A stretch of 46,566 bases of DNA from a virus, in IMG/VR virus record IMGVR_UViG_3300042923_000470, positions 1 through 46,566 of that record. One strand, written 5' to 3'. A program made the position numbers and the translations under genes. Numbering within the stretch: the first letter of the stretch is position 1; the number at the start of each line of letters is the position of its first letter. Below the pieces are notes generated by a model. It saw nothing but the letters and a program-made list of their open reading frames with translations, was not told where the DNA came from and ran no database searches. This document shows, piece after piece, positions 1 through 7,710 of this stretch.

Positions 1-32
1 AGATTGTTGTACAAAGTGTGGGGAGGATAGAG
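1..32. repeat. Terminal direct repeat, left copy (circle overlap)
   Basis: These 32 bases are identical to positions 46535-46566. The gene starting at 46320 reads in the same frame from the right copy into the left one, so the repeat is best explained as the overlap of a circular or circularly permuted genome of about 46,534 bp, not as a biological terminal repeat. Confidence 0.9.
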
Positions 33-1138
33 AGCTAATGGAAGTGGAAAACGGTTGGGTATGTGAAGAGTGTCAAGAAGAGTATTACTTCGAATGTGAA
101 GATTGTGGTTCGGTACATCCTATTGATGATGCTAGGGTAATTGATGGTAAAGAGTTATGTGGTAACTGTGCTAGTAATTATACTGAATGTGACGATTGTG
201 GTGATATGCATCATAGGGATGATTGTGGGTCATACAGAGTCTATGATAATGGAATTATGCAGTTATGTGATAGTTGTAGAAGTGACAATTATACCGAATG
301 TGACGACTGTGATATCTTAGTAAGAGATGATGATATTGAGGACGACCTGTGCCCAAGTTGTAGAGAGCATCAGGAAGGAGAAAAAGGGACTTTACATTCT
401 TGGAATCATAGACCTAAACTTAACTTTTGTGGAGAGGGTAATCGTTTTCTAGGAGTAGAGTTAGAGGTTAGAAATCCACACGCAAGCTATGACGAACAAA
501 GTGTGTTAATAAAAGATATAGTGAGAGGAGAGGAAACACATTATTGTAAGGAAGATAGCTCAATAGGTGGTGGTTTTGAAATAGTATCTCATCCTGCAAC
601 TCTTGAAAAACACTTAAATACCTTCGGTTGGGACGACATAATAGGCAAATGTAAAGCAGAAGCTTACAAAAGCCATACTGGTGGTAAGTGTGGACTTCAT
701 GTACATGTGTCCAGAGAAGCTTTTGGGGATAATGAGGACGAGCAAGACAAGATATTAGGTAGATTATTATTCTTCTTCTCTAAATTTAGTAGTGAGTTAG
801 CAAAACTTAGTAGACGAGACTCAGAAAGACTAAATGAATGGGCAAGTTTTACACGAACTAATGCTGATAATGCTGAATATGACGTTAAAAGTCTTAAATC
901 TAGTGGTAGATATTACGCAATTAACCTATCAAATAAACATACTGTAGAATTTAGACTGTGGAGAGGTACGTTGAAATATAATACATTCGTAGCAACACTA
1001 CAAATAACAGACGCTTTAGTAGATATAGGACTTAATGAGACTTTATATGATATTGATTATCATACTTTTCAATACTTTACAAAGAAATACTTTAACACAC
1101 CAGAAATAAAAAAATACTTTGAAGAAAGAGGAATGTAA
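2..1138 (+). CDS. Zn-ribbon amidoligase (Amidoligase_2 family), 3' part of a gene spanning the circle junction
   Basis: The 5' end of this gene is at 46320-46534. Joined across the overlap it encodes about 450 residues: an N-terminal SH3-like segment, about eight CxxC knuckles (for example CEDC, CGNC, CDDC, CPSC) indicating several zinc ribbons, then a glutamine-synthetase-like COOH-NH2 ligase domain. Seen Amidoligase_2 motifs are FLGVELEV (an E-x-E metal/ATP motif), GGGFEIVSHP, CGLHVHV and HTVEFRLWRGT. Known members of this family form amide or isopeptide bonds using ATP; the phage substrates are unknown. The next gene is a class II glutamine amidotransferase and the one after it a full-length paralogue (1983-3353) of the same architecture, which suggests a three-gene functional unit. 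An in-frame ATG at 38 is internal. The family call is strong; the substrate is not known. Confidence 0.85.
   Translation, partial: DCCTKCGEDRELMEVENGWVCEECQEEYYFECEDCGSVHPIDDARVIDGKELCGNCASNYTECDDCGDMHHRDDCGSYRVYDNGIMQLCDSCRSDNYTECDDCDILVRDDDIEDDLCPSCREHQEGEKGTLHSWNHRPKLNFCGEGNRFLGVELEVRNPHASYDEQSVLIKDIVRGEETHYCKEDSSIGGGFEIVSHPATLEKHLNTFGWDDIIGKCKAEAYKSHTGGKCGLHVHVSREAFGDNEDEQDKILGRLLFFFSKFSSELAKLSRRDSERLNEWASFTRTNADNAEYDVKSLKSSGRYYAINLSNKHTVEFRLWRGTLKYNTFVATLQITDALVDIGLNETLYDIDYHTFQYFTKKYFNTPEIKKYFEERGM
23..41 (+). repeat. 19-bp repeat shared with the 44451-44469 RNA region
   Basis: GAGGATAGAGAGCTAATGG occurs here, inside the zinc-ribbon coding sequence, and again in the same orientation at 44451-44469 inside the noncoding, probably structured region. 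Flanking sequences differ. An exact 19-mer shared by chance in 46 kb would be unusual. Confidence 0.75.
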
Positions 1139-1139
1139 A

Positions 1140-1982
1140 ATGTGTATAATTGTAGCTAAAAATAAAGGTATTAAAATGCCATCTTTTGAGATATTAAAGA
1201 ATTGTTGGAACAGTAATAGTGATGGGGCAGGAATGTCTTGGGTAGAAAATGGAGTTGTTAAGGCTAAAAAAGGCTTTATGACATGGAATCACTTCTCTAA
1301 ACACTTAAGAAAACTGGAAAAAAGAGTTGATTTAGAGAATACTGACGTAATAATGCACTTTAGAATCACTTCTGTTGGTGAAACACTGGCTAAAATGACT
1401 CATCCTTTCAGAGTTGATGCTAATGATGATAAAACACGAACATTATTGAATATGGAAGGTAAAATGTTCATGTTTCATAACGGAACAATCTCTAGCATAA
1501 GAGCTTTAGAGAAGAAATACTCAGATACATTTGCTTTTGCTAAGTCAATAGCGTACCCAATGTACAAAACTGACAGAAACTTCCATCTAAAACCTAATTT
1601 TATTGAGATTATGGAGACAATTATTAATGGAGATAAGTTAGCTTTCATAACTACAAAAGGAATTAAGCTAATCGGAGATTTTAATGAGAGTGAAGGAGTT
1701 AGTTATTCTAATTATGGCTACGAAGATTGGAGTCAATTCTACACAAAAAAGTACACTTACCTCAGCGATACTCCTACAAAAATGGAATATCTTGCATCAG
1801 TGAACCGAGTTCAACCAGAATTACCTCTGATATACATGGATTATACTATAGACAACATAGAGAAATTTAAGCTTGACTTTTACTATGAAATAGAAACTAT
1901 AGGAGAGTGGGAAATGGCTTTTCCAGACCATAAAGAGAATTTTATGTTAATATATGAATTAGAGCAAATGGGGGTATTGTAG
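1140..1982 (+). CDS. Class II glutamine amidotransferase (Ntn hydrolase)
   Basis: The start is placed at ATG 1140, two bases after the previous stop, because this gives MCIIVAKN. Removal of Met would then expose the catalytic Cys2 required of N-terminal-nucleophile amidotransferases; an in-frame ATG 21 bases upstream would bury it. Further class II signatures seen are NSDGAGMSW, IMHFRITSVG, the THPF element and FMFHNGTIS. These enzymes hydrolyse glutamine and release ammonia for a partner synthetase. The gene lies between two amidoligase paralogues, so the simplest inference is that it supplies ammonia or an amidated product to them. At 280 residues it is a stand-alone domain; the C-terminal 100 residues show nothing recognisable. 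The family is confident; the partner is inferred from context. Confidence 0.85.
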   Translation: MCIIVAKNKGIKMPSFEILKNCWNSNSDGAGMSWVENGVVKAKKGFMTWNHFSKHLRKLEKRVDLENTDVIMHFRITSVGETLAKMTHPFRVDANDDKTRTLLNMEGKMFMFHNGTISSIRALEKKYSDTFAFAKSIAYPMYKTDRNFHLKPNFIEIMETIINGDKLAFITTKGIKLIGDFNESEGVSYSNYGYEDWSQFYTKKYTYLSDTPTKMEYLASVNRVQPELPLIYMDYTIDNIEKFKLDFYYEIETIGEWEMAFPDHKENFMLIYELEQMGVL

Positions 1983-3353
1983 ATGAGATTTGTTGTAGGT
2001 GATAAAGTAAGAATTGTTTCACAAAGACCTGAACATTACAATTTTATAGATGAGATGGAACAGTATTTAGGAAGAGAATACACTGTTAGAAGTGTAGAAG
2101 GAGTGCATTACTATTTAGAAGGGTTAATTTATAGTTGGAACGAGGAATTTATAGAAGGTTTTGCAACTGGTGAGCCTGCCCCACCAATAATGGAAAGCTG
2201 TACTCGTTGTGGTAATAGACATTTAGCTTCTGAGTTAACTTTTATTCCTTGGAGTGGTAATCTTTGTCCTAATTGTGTTGAAAACAAAACTTTTGTATGC
2301 TCTGATTGTGGACGTAGAGCAATAGGCGACCCATCAAGGACATTATGTGAAGATTGTAGCTTTTATTGTAGGGATTGTGGTACTGTAATTTCAAGAGAGC
2401 AAGCTAGGTCGCATAATAGTAGATGCGAGGTTTGTTTTGATAAACCTAGAATACATGATTATAATTACAAACCTATTTTTACTAAGTTTGGAGAGAGTCC
2501 TGATAATAGGTTCTTTGGATTAGAGTTAGAAATTGATGGAGGAGGACGAGACGTAAATAAGTATGCTCAGATAAACGAATTATTTCCAGAACAGTTCACC
2601 TATGCAATGTATGATGGTTCTCTTGATAATGGTTTTGAGATAGCTACTCAACCTGCGTCGTTAAAGTTCTTAAAGGCTATTGATTGGAATGAGTTTGCTA
2701 GACGAACAAAAGACTTAGGTTACAAAGCAGACCAAACAGCTACGTGTGGATTACATGTTCACATAGACTTAAAAGCATTTGGGTTAACAGAAGATGCACA
2801 AGAACTTACATTAGGTAGACTATTCTACTTCTTCTCTAAGTTTCAAGAGTACATCATTAAATTTAGTAGACGTAGGAGAATGAGTTTTGACAGATGGGCA
2901 AGAATCACAGGTGTAAATACTGTAAATGCTGTAACTGCTGTAAAGAATCTAAAAGATTCTGGTGACAAGTACCATGCACTTAATTTAAGCCATCAAGGAA
3001 CTGTTGAGGTAAGGATATTTAAAGGAACAACTAATCCAAAGAAGATAAAAGCAACATTAGACTTCTGTGACGCTTTGATTGATATTGCAAATACTTGTAG
3101 TTTGCAAGACATTCAGACTAACGAATGGGAATACTTTATAGAGAACTTCTTTCAAAAGAAGAGCCTTCTAACATATCTTAAAACAAGAGGGCTTTTAGAA
3201 AAACTACCAGAACAAGTAGTAACAGCACCTAAACCCTATACAGTAGAATGGATGTCAGAAGAAGTATTATCTCCTAGGTGTGTGGAGATAGAACCTCCAT
3301 CTCCATTTGAAGAGTTTTTAGAAAATGAAGGCTTAATAGGAGATTTCTTTTGA
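1983..3353 (+). CDS. Zn-ribbon amidoligase (Amidoligase_2 family), second paralogue
   Basis: The ATG immediately follows the preceding TAG. Of 456 residues, 1-60 form a beta-rich SH3/KOW-like segment (VGDKVRIV). About residues 70-155 hold CxxC pairs (CTRC, CPNC, CSDC, CEDC, CRDC, CEVC) typical of zinc ribbons. About 170-400 is the amidoligase domain with RFFGLELEID, CGLHVHIDL, HALNLSHQGTVEVRIFKGT. Arrangement and motifs match the gene crossing the junction, so the two arose by duplication, but they have diverged throughout. The C-terminal 55 residues are proline- and acid-rich and have no counterpart in the other copy. Expected activity is ATP-dependent ligation of an amine to a carboxylate; the target is unknown. 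Confidence 0.85.
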   Translation: MRFVVGDKVRIVSQRPEHYNFIDEMEQYLGREYTVRSVEGVHYYLEGLIYSWNEEFIEGFATGEPAPPIMESCTRCGNRHLASELTFIPWSGNLCPNCVENKTFVCSDCGRRAIGDPSRTLCEDCSFYCRDCGTVISREQARSHNSRCEVCFDKPRIHDYNYKPIFTKFGESPDNRFFGLELEIDGGGRDVNKYAQINELFPEQFTYAMYDGSLDNGFEIATQPASLKFLKAIDWNEFARRTKDLGYKADQTATCGLHVHIDLKAFGLTEDAQELTLGRLFYFFSKFQEYIIKFSRRRRMSFDRWARITGVNTVNAVTAVKNLKDSGDKYHALNLSHQGTVEVRIFKGTTNPKKIKATLDFCDALIDIANTCSLQDIQTNEWEYFIENFFQKKSLLTYLKTRGLLEKLPEQVVTAPKPYTVEWMSEEVLSPRCVEIEPPSPFEEFLENEGLIGDFF

Positions 3354-3475
3354 GTAAAGATTACTTCTCTAGGGAAAAGATGTTTCGTAAAAAGACTAAC
3401 CTAGAGAGGATAATCACCAAAGGTCGAAAATTAAATAAGAGGAGGAAAAAGCATGGTAGTAGGGACAAGGGTTAG
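3350..3475 (+). CDS. Small basic peptide, 41 aa
   Basis: A TTG start overlaps the TGA stop of the amidoligase gene (TTGA) and has AGGAG seven bases upstream, which suits translational coupling. The product is very rich in Lys and Arg (for example NKRRKKHG) and could bind nucleic acid. It overlaps the start of the next gene in another frame. TTGA and GTGA start overlaps also occur at other genes of this genome. No family is recognised, so it remains a candidate small gene. Confidence 0.45.
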   Translation: MSKDYFSREKMFRKKTNLERIITKGRKLNKRRKKHGSRDKG

Positions 3476-3677
3476 TTGCCCACCGAATGAGCATGGATTA
3501 GAGGACTTAGCTTTAATAGATACCAAAGAAGCTAAGGCAATGATGAAGAGAAGGATTGGTGTAGTTGAGTACATACCGAAGCATAGAAGGTTCTTATGTG
3601 TTAGGATGTTTTCCATAAGTGGAAAAAAGACTTATATAGAAAGTTGTGATGAAAATACCTTGACAAAATTGACTTAG
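3453..3677 (+). CDS. Hypothetical SH3-like protein, 74 aa
   Basis: A strong GAGGAGG site lies just upstream of the ATG. The start VVGTRVSCPP resembles the VGDKV-type beta-barrel openings of the neighbouring amidoligases and the proteins at 45264 and 46320, so it may be a stand-alone version of that SH3-like module. Two KxxR-rich strands follow. The last 18 bases of the gene overlap a consensus promoter. Function unknown. Confidence 0.7.
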   Translation: MVVGTRVSCPPNEHGLEDLALIDTKEAKAMMKRRIGVVEYIPKHRRFLCVRMFSISGKKTYIESCDENTLTKLT

Positions 3678-3688
3678 TGTGATATAAT
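3660..3688 (+). promoter_or_regulatory. Consensus sigma-70/sigma-A promoter
   Basis: TTGACA at 3660-3665 and TATAAT at 3683-3688, separated by exactly 17 bases, match the housekeeping consensus perfectly. It would drive the short leader with an inverted repeat and then the genes from 3757 onward (small membrane peptide, thyX and the replication block). Confidence 0.85.
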
Positions 3689-3696
3689 AGTGTAAC

Positions 3697-3736
3697 GGAC
3701 TTCTTATAGCTTATTGCAAATGAAGTCCTATTTTTA
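3697..3736 (+). terminator. Leader hairpin with T-rich tail, possible attenuator
   Basis: GGACTTC (3697-3703) pairs with GAAGTCC (3722-3728) and is followed by TATTTTTAT. It starts about 9 bases past the -10 element, so a transcript from the 3660 promoter would meet it almost at once. The stem is short and the loop is long (18 nt), so it could be a leaky terminator/attenuator or an mRNA 5' stabiliser. Confidence 0.45.
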
Positions 3737-3756
3737 TCTAAAAGAGGTGTTGATTA

Positions 3757-3849
3757 ATGAAAATAATAATAGTGTGGGCATGTTTAATATATATAATTTG
3801 TTTATTTAATTATGAAAGGTGTGTTAATAATGAAAGTAATAGCAATTAA
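3757..3849 (+). CDS. Small membrane peptide, 30 aa
   Basis: ATG is preceded by AAAGAGGTG at good spacing. The product begins MKIIIVWACLIYIICLF, a single hydrophobic helix, then a short polar tail. It overlaps the start of the next gene. The same arrangement, a tiny single-helix gene overlapping the start of a related gene, recurs at 45145-45273 / 45264, which supports its reality. Function unknown. Confidence 0.5.
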   Translation: MKIIIVWACLIYIICLFNYERCVNNESNSN

Positions 3850-4294
3850 AGATGGGTTTGGTTATCGAAGTTTTAGGAAAGGTAATGTTTTCAATGCAGG
3901 CAAGCATTTTGTACTTGATGATTCGTATAATAGAATATGTGATGTAGGAAGTATGTATTATAGAGAGTGTTTTAAAGAATATAAAGAGGAGGAGATAAAA
4001 ATGGAATTTAAGAAAAGTGATTTACAAGATGGAGATACTGTTTTTTATGGAGATGGTGGTAAAAGAATTGTTAGAGGCAGTAGTTTACTCGATGAGAGAG
4101 GGGTTGCACGCCTTAGCTTAGATAGAATTAACGAGGATTTGACTCACAAGGACTCACCTACTTTAAATATTGTGAAAGTAATTAGAACAACTGTAGAGAC
4201 TTTATTTGAGAGAGAAGAAGTTAAAGAGGTTACGATGGATGAGATTGCTAAGTGGCAAGGAGTGAAAGTAGAGAATCTAAAGGTGGTGAAATAG
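3830..4294 (+). CDS. Hypothetical two-domain protein, paralogue of the 45264 gene
   Basis: ATG 3830 is preferred over the in-frame ATG at 3812 because AAGGTG lies eight bases before it. The 154-residue product has an N-terminal beta-rich part and a C-terminal part (MEFKKSDLQDGDTVFYGDG ... FEREEVKEVTMDEIAK) that aligns with MKFGKKDLEQGDIVEY ... FEREEVKVTMTIEEIEAK of the protein encoded at 45264-45824. Both end in a small helical segment. Known function: none. The stop codon overlaps the GTG of thyX by one base. Confidence 0.75.
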   Translation: MKVIAIKDGFGYRSFRKGNVFNAGKHFVLDDSYNRICDVGSMYYRECFKEYKEEEIKMEFKKSDLQDGDTVFYGDGGKRIVRGSSLLDERGVARLSLDRINEDLTHKDSPTLNIVKVIRTTVETLFEREEVKEVTMDEIAKWQGVKVENLKVVK

Positions 4295-4935
4295 TGGAAA
4301 TTAAGATTTTAGATTACACAAACATACATCCTCTAATTGAGGCTTGTAATCAACCTTATCAATCAGAAGGTGGAGCAGGTTTAGTAAAAAGAGTTTGGGA
4401 TAGTGGTCATAGAAGTATAGCAAGACATGGAATGATTAGCTTTGAAATTAAGGGTGTCAGTCAATCATTATTAAGACAACTAAGTAGACATCCACATATT
4501 AACCTAACTGTTAAGAGTAGTAGATATTGTGATATGACTGAGGAAATCCGTAACGGAGTTGTTCCACCATTTGCAAGAGAAAAAGAACGAGAATTGTTAA
4601 TTCTTGCTTACGATAAAGCCTGTAAATTATATGAGGTTTTACTAAACTCAAAAGACTACACAACTGAGCAACAACACGAATTAGCTAAGTTAGTGATTCC
4701 TCTAGGAGCTACATTAACACTAACGTTAAGTGGTAATTATCAAGCAATGTATGAGTTCTTACAATTAAGAGTATGTGAAAGAGCTGAATGGGAGATAAGA
4801 AATTTAGCTAAGAAACTAGCTATACTTTGTAAATCTTGGTTACCTGCTATATTCGATAGTTTAGGTTGTAAAGGTGCTGAATTAGGGTATTGTCCAGAAC
4901 ACGATAGCTGTGGGAGGTTTAAAAATGTGGATTAG
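4294..4935 (+). CDS. thyX: Flavin-dependent thymidylate synthase ThyX
   Basis: ThyX makes dTMP from dUMP with methylene-tetrahydrofolate, FAD and NADPH. The GTG start at 4294 overlaps the previous stop (TAGTG) and follows AAGGTGG; it gives MEIKILDYTN and 213 residues, the usual length. The signature region is SRHPHINLTVKSSRY (about residues 63-77). It keeps the RH-x-x7-S spacing, but the third residue of the usual RHR motif is Pro. The C-terminal YQAMYEFLQLRVCERAEWEIR is the conserved substrate-binding region, and a CPEHDSCGRF tail follows. With dUTPase, NrdJ and the DUF3310 protein it forms the phage nucleotide-supply set. Confidence 0.92.
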   Translation: MEIKILDYTNIHPLIEACNQPYQSEGGAGLVKRVWDSGHRSIARHGMISFEIKGVSQSLLRQLSRHPHINLTVKSSRYCDMTEEIRNGVVPPFAREKERELLILAYDKACKLYEVLLNSKDYTTEQQHELAKLVIPLGATLTLTLSGNYQAMYEFLQLRVCERAEWEIRNLAKKLAILCKSWLPAIFDSLGCKGAELGYCPEHDSCGRFKNVD

Positions 4936-5119
4936 AAAACAAGATGGTAATATGAGCGTTATTGAAAAAGAGTTCTTTATAATAGACACATCGATTTATG
5001 GAGACGAGAGTATAAAGCTTGGTGAGTATGCTTGTATAAAAAGAGCAAAACAAGTTATGTCAGACTTGTGTGAAAATCTTAGATTTGGAAGTAAAGTGTT
5101 TGTCATGCCAAAAGAATAA
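4925..5119 (+). CDS. Hypothetical protein, 64 aa
   Basis: The ATG at 4925, with GGGAGG nine bases upstream, is preferred to a start at 4910 that has no separate ribosome site. The gene overlaps the end of thyX by 11 bases. The product (MWIRKQDGNMSV ... FVMPKE) is a small alpha/beta polypeptide without recognisable motifs. Confidence 0.6.
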   Translation: MWIRKQDGNMSVIEKEFFIIDTSIYGDESIKLGEYACIKRAKQVMSDLCENLRFGSKVFVMPKE

Positions 5120-5131
5120 AGGAGACTTAGA

Positions 5132-5620
5132 ATGTACGAAGTAAAGTTTGTATTACAAAAACCAACAATGAGAACCAAACGTAGACTCTTAGAAGTTAAG
5201 TTCTATATGGTTTATAAGACATTATTAGGAATAGGCGACATATTTAAGCTAACTGCGTTTTTAGAAGCATTGGCTATTTTTTATGAGGTAGATAAGACAA
5301 AATTGACAATTACCGCTAATATGCTTAGGAAAATGGGAGCTAAACCTACTAAATTTGAAACTGTTATAGCTTGTAGGTTACTCGGAATGTCCTATGTAAA
5401 TATTAAAAAAGCTGTAGGAGTAGATATGAGGACAATAACAACTTATATTAAGAGGTATATAGAAGAAGATGAGCCAGAACTTAGACCTGTATTACAGCCT
5501 GTACTACATGAGTTTATAACAGGCTTCTTTGTAGCATTAGAAAAAGGATTTTTAGAACCTTTTAGAAAAGCTGAGTTGTTTAACGATCTAAAGATTGATT
5601 TAGAGGAGGATGAAGAATAA
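5132..5620 (+). CDS. Helix-turn-helix DNA-binding protein, putative
   Basis: AAAGGAGACTTAGA precedes the ATG. Of 162 residues, about 75-115 (FETVIACRLLGMSYVNIKKA followed by VGVDMRTITTYIKRY) have the spacing of a resolvase/transposase-type helix-turn-helix. The C-terminus is helical and acidic (DLEEDEE). Its position at the head of the helicase/replication block suggests a regulator or replication accessory protein; no specific family was recognised. Confidence 0.6.
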   Translation: MYEVKFVLQKPTMRTKRRLLEVKFYMVYKTLLGIGDIFKLTAFLEALAIFYEVDKTKLTITANMLRKMGAKPTKFETVIACRLLGMSYVNIKKAVGVDMRTITTYIKRYIEEDEPELRPVLQPVLHEFITGFFVALEKGFLEPFRKAELFNDLKIDLEEDEE

Positions 5621-5751
5621 TGGACTTCGAAGAGGCTTTTTCGAAACTATCCGAAGAAGAGAAAGTTATTGTTAATAAAAAATTAGATGAGATGCTAGAA
5701 GGTATATTAATTTTAGTAAAAAGTGTTGAAGATAAGGAGGATGAAGAGTAG
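5620..5751 (+). CDS. Small acidic protein, 43 aa
   Basis: The ATG overlaps the TAA of the preceding gene (TAATG) with GAGGAGGATGAAG upstream, and its own TAG overlaps the GTG of the next gene. The product starts MDFEEAFSKLSEEEKV and is a charged amphipathic helix ending in DKEDEE. Tight coupling on both sides supports it despite its size. Confidence 0.65.
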   Translation: MDFEEAFSKLSEEEKVIVNKKLDEMLEGILILVKSVEDKEDEE

Positions 5752-6128
5752 TGGCTAAGACATTAATGGAAGTTGTAAAGTTAATTGATGGTGTGACACA
5801 AAGCGTAATTAAAATGACTGAGCTATTTGAAATGATGTTACCCACCTCATTAGAATCAGACCAGTTTATGCTTGAAGAGATGTGCGGTGGCGAGTTTAAA
5901 CATACTGATTGGAGTGAGTTTTTAAGTATACCTCAAGTTGGTATTTGGTCAGAAGCACAAACGTATAGCAGAGTTAAAGCTAAAGCAAGAAAAGCACAAA
6001 GTAATATGGACGTAACAAATAGTCAAAATGCTAAGACTATTATGTCTATAGTTGAAAAAAGAGAAGGAGAGGATGTGAGAAGGGTTGTCTTGACAAGGAT
6101 ACCTGAGAAAGAATATGGTGATAGTTAG
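5751..6128 (+). CDS. Hypothetical protein, 125 aa
   Basis: The GTG start overlaps the previous stop (TAGTG) and follows AAGGAGGATGAAGAG. The product is mostly helical with a Lys/Arg/Gln-rich central segment (SRVKAKARKAQSNM). It overlaps the helicase gene by 14 bases. No family recognised; its location suggests a helicase partner. Confidence 0.65.
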   Translation: MAKTLMEVVKLIDGVTQSVIKMTELFEMMLPTSLESDQFMLEEMCGGEFKHTDWSEFLSIPQVGIWSEAQTYSRVKAKARKAQSNMDVTNSQNAKTIMSIVEKREGEDVRRVVLTRIPEKEYGDS

Positions 6129-7710
6129 CATAGAACAATTCTTTATATACTTTAAAGCAAAAGACACTATAGCAAAGGAGTTGAATGCCACCTATGTAAA
6201 AAGTAAACGTTGTTATCGTATTCCATTGAATCTATATTCTCTTAGAGAATTGTACAAGGTATGTGAAGGAGATAACAAAACTCTTATAGCAGATTTGGGA
6301 CTACAATTCAAAAAGAAATATGATGAAATGTTAATTATAAAGAGTTTAGATTGCGGTGGTTTTGATGCAAGGCTTAGACCTTATCAGAATCAAGATGTGA
6401 ACTACTTATCAAAACTACCACACAAAGCAATCTTTAACGAACAAAGAACTGGAAAGACTCCAACAACACTTATTACATTAAAGGAGAGTGGTGCTAAAAG
6501 AATATTAATTGTTTGTCCTTCAAGTCTTAAAGGTAATTGGAGTAGTGAGTTTGGCTTTTGGCTAGACCGACCATCCACTATTATCGAAGGGCCAGCTAAG
6601 AAAAGAGTTAAATTACTTGAAACGTTTAACGAGTACGACAACACAGTAGGAATTATCTCCTACGAAACTCTTAGAAATGATTTTAGTAAAGTCACATCTA
6701 AATTTGATGCGATGATTGTGGATGAAGCACACAGGCTAAGAAATTACAAGACACAACAGTCTAAAGCCATACTAAAGATGGGTCAACAAGCCACTACAAG
6801 GTATGCTCTAACAGGCACACCATCAGTAAATCACGCAGTAGATGTGTATGGTATACTCAAGTTCCTCTACCCTGCTCAGTACCCTTCATATTGGCAATTT
6901 GCAGAAAGGTATTTCGACATGGAGGCATCCTTTTATTCAGAGATGCCAGACATAGGAACGCTAAAATCAAATAGAATAAAGGAGTGGTTGGGAGAATTAA
7001 ATTTGATATCTATACAAAGGAAAAGGAAGGATGTTATGACTTGGTTACCTGACATACAAGAACAAGTAATTGAATTAGATGCTGAACCACAACAGAGAAA
7101 AGAATATGAACAGATGTTAGCTACTTATGCAGTTGGAGAAGTTGATGCACAAAACGACTTAGTAAGACTTATAAGACTTAGGCAAATAGCCTTAGCACCT
7201 GAGTTATTAGGGCTTAAAGGTGCATCACCTAAGATAAAGTTTATACTAGAGTATATCGAAGATAACCCAGACACACCAATAATCATATTCTCAGCTTTCA
7301 CTAGCTTCTTAAACCTATTAGCAAAGAAGTTAAGTTGTGATTATGGTTTAGTAACAGGAGAGACAAGATTTCCTACTCATACAGTAGATAGTTTCCAAAA
7401 TGGAAGGTTTAATATACTACTATCTAATATAAAAGTAGGTGGTGTAGGACATACGATGGATAGAGGAGAAGTTACAATATTTACAGACAGGTCATTCTCA
7501 CCAATGGAGAACGACCAAGCACAAGATAGATTTGTTCCGACAACTGAGGGCAAGGCGAAAGATTCTAAGTTGATTATTGACTTAGTTCTAAAAGATTCAG
7601 TAGATGCAAGAGTATTCCAGATATTAAAAGATAAAAAAGATATTACCTCATTCGTAAATGACTACGGATTGAAAATATTATTAGGGGAGAGATTAGATGA
7701 ATCCATTTGA
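6115..7710 (+). CDS. SNF2-family DNA helicase/translocase
   Basis: This is a 531-residue superfamily 2 ATPase. Motif I is NEQRTGKTPTT (about residue 108), motif II is DEAHRLRN (about 203), motif III is ALTGTPSVNH, and the C-terminal RecA-like lobe carries NILLSNIKVGGVGHTMDRG and the QAQDRFVPTTEGK region equivalent to motif VI (QxxxR). Phage SNF2 enzymes act as DNA translocases or remodelers in replication and recombination. It overlaps the following ATPase gene by 14 bases. The N-terminal 80 residues precede the helicase lobes and have no clear domain. Confidence 0.88.
   Translation: MVIVSIEQFFIYFKAKDTIAKELNATYVKSKRCYRIPLNLYSLRELYKVCEGDNKTLIADLGLQFKKKYDEMLIIKSLDCGGFDARLRPYQNQDVNYLSKLPHKAIFNEQRTGKTPTTLITLKESGAKRILIVCPSSLKGNWSSEFGFWLDRPSTIIEGPAKKRVKLLETFNEYDNTVGIISYETLRNDFSKVTSKFDAMIVDEAHRLRNYKTQQSKAILKMGQQATTRYALTGTPSVNHAVDVYGILKFLYPAQYPSYWQFAERYFDMEASFYSEMPDIGTLKSNRIKEWLGELNLISIQRKRKDVMTWLPDIQEQVIELDAEPQQRKEYEQMLATYAVGEVDAQNDLVRLIRLRQIALAPELLGLKGASPKIKFILEYIEDNPDTPIIIFSAFTSFLNLLAKKLSCDYGLVTGETRFPTHTVDSFQNGRFNILLSNIKVGGVGHTMDRGEVTIFTDRSFSPMENDQAQDRFVPTTEGKAKDSKLIIDLVLKDSVDARVFQILKDKKDITSFVNDYGLKILLGERLDESI

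Noticed and set aside
1-32. Terminal repeat as a packaging or integration site
   Set aside because: A reading frame runs in phase across the junction and the repeat is short; it is best explained by assembly overlap of a circular map.
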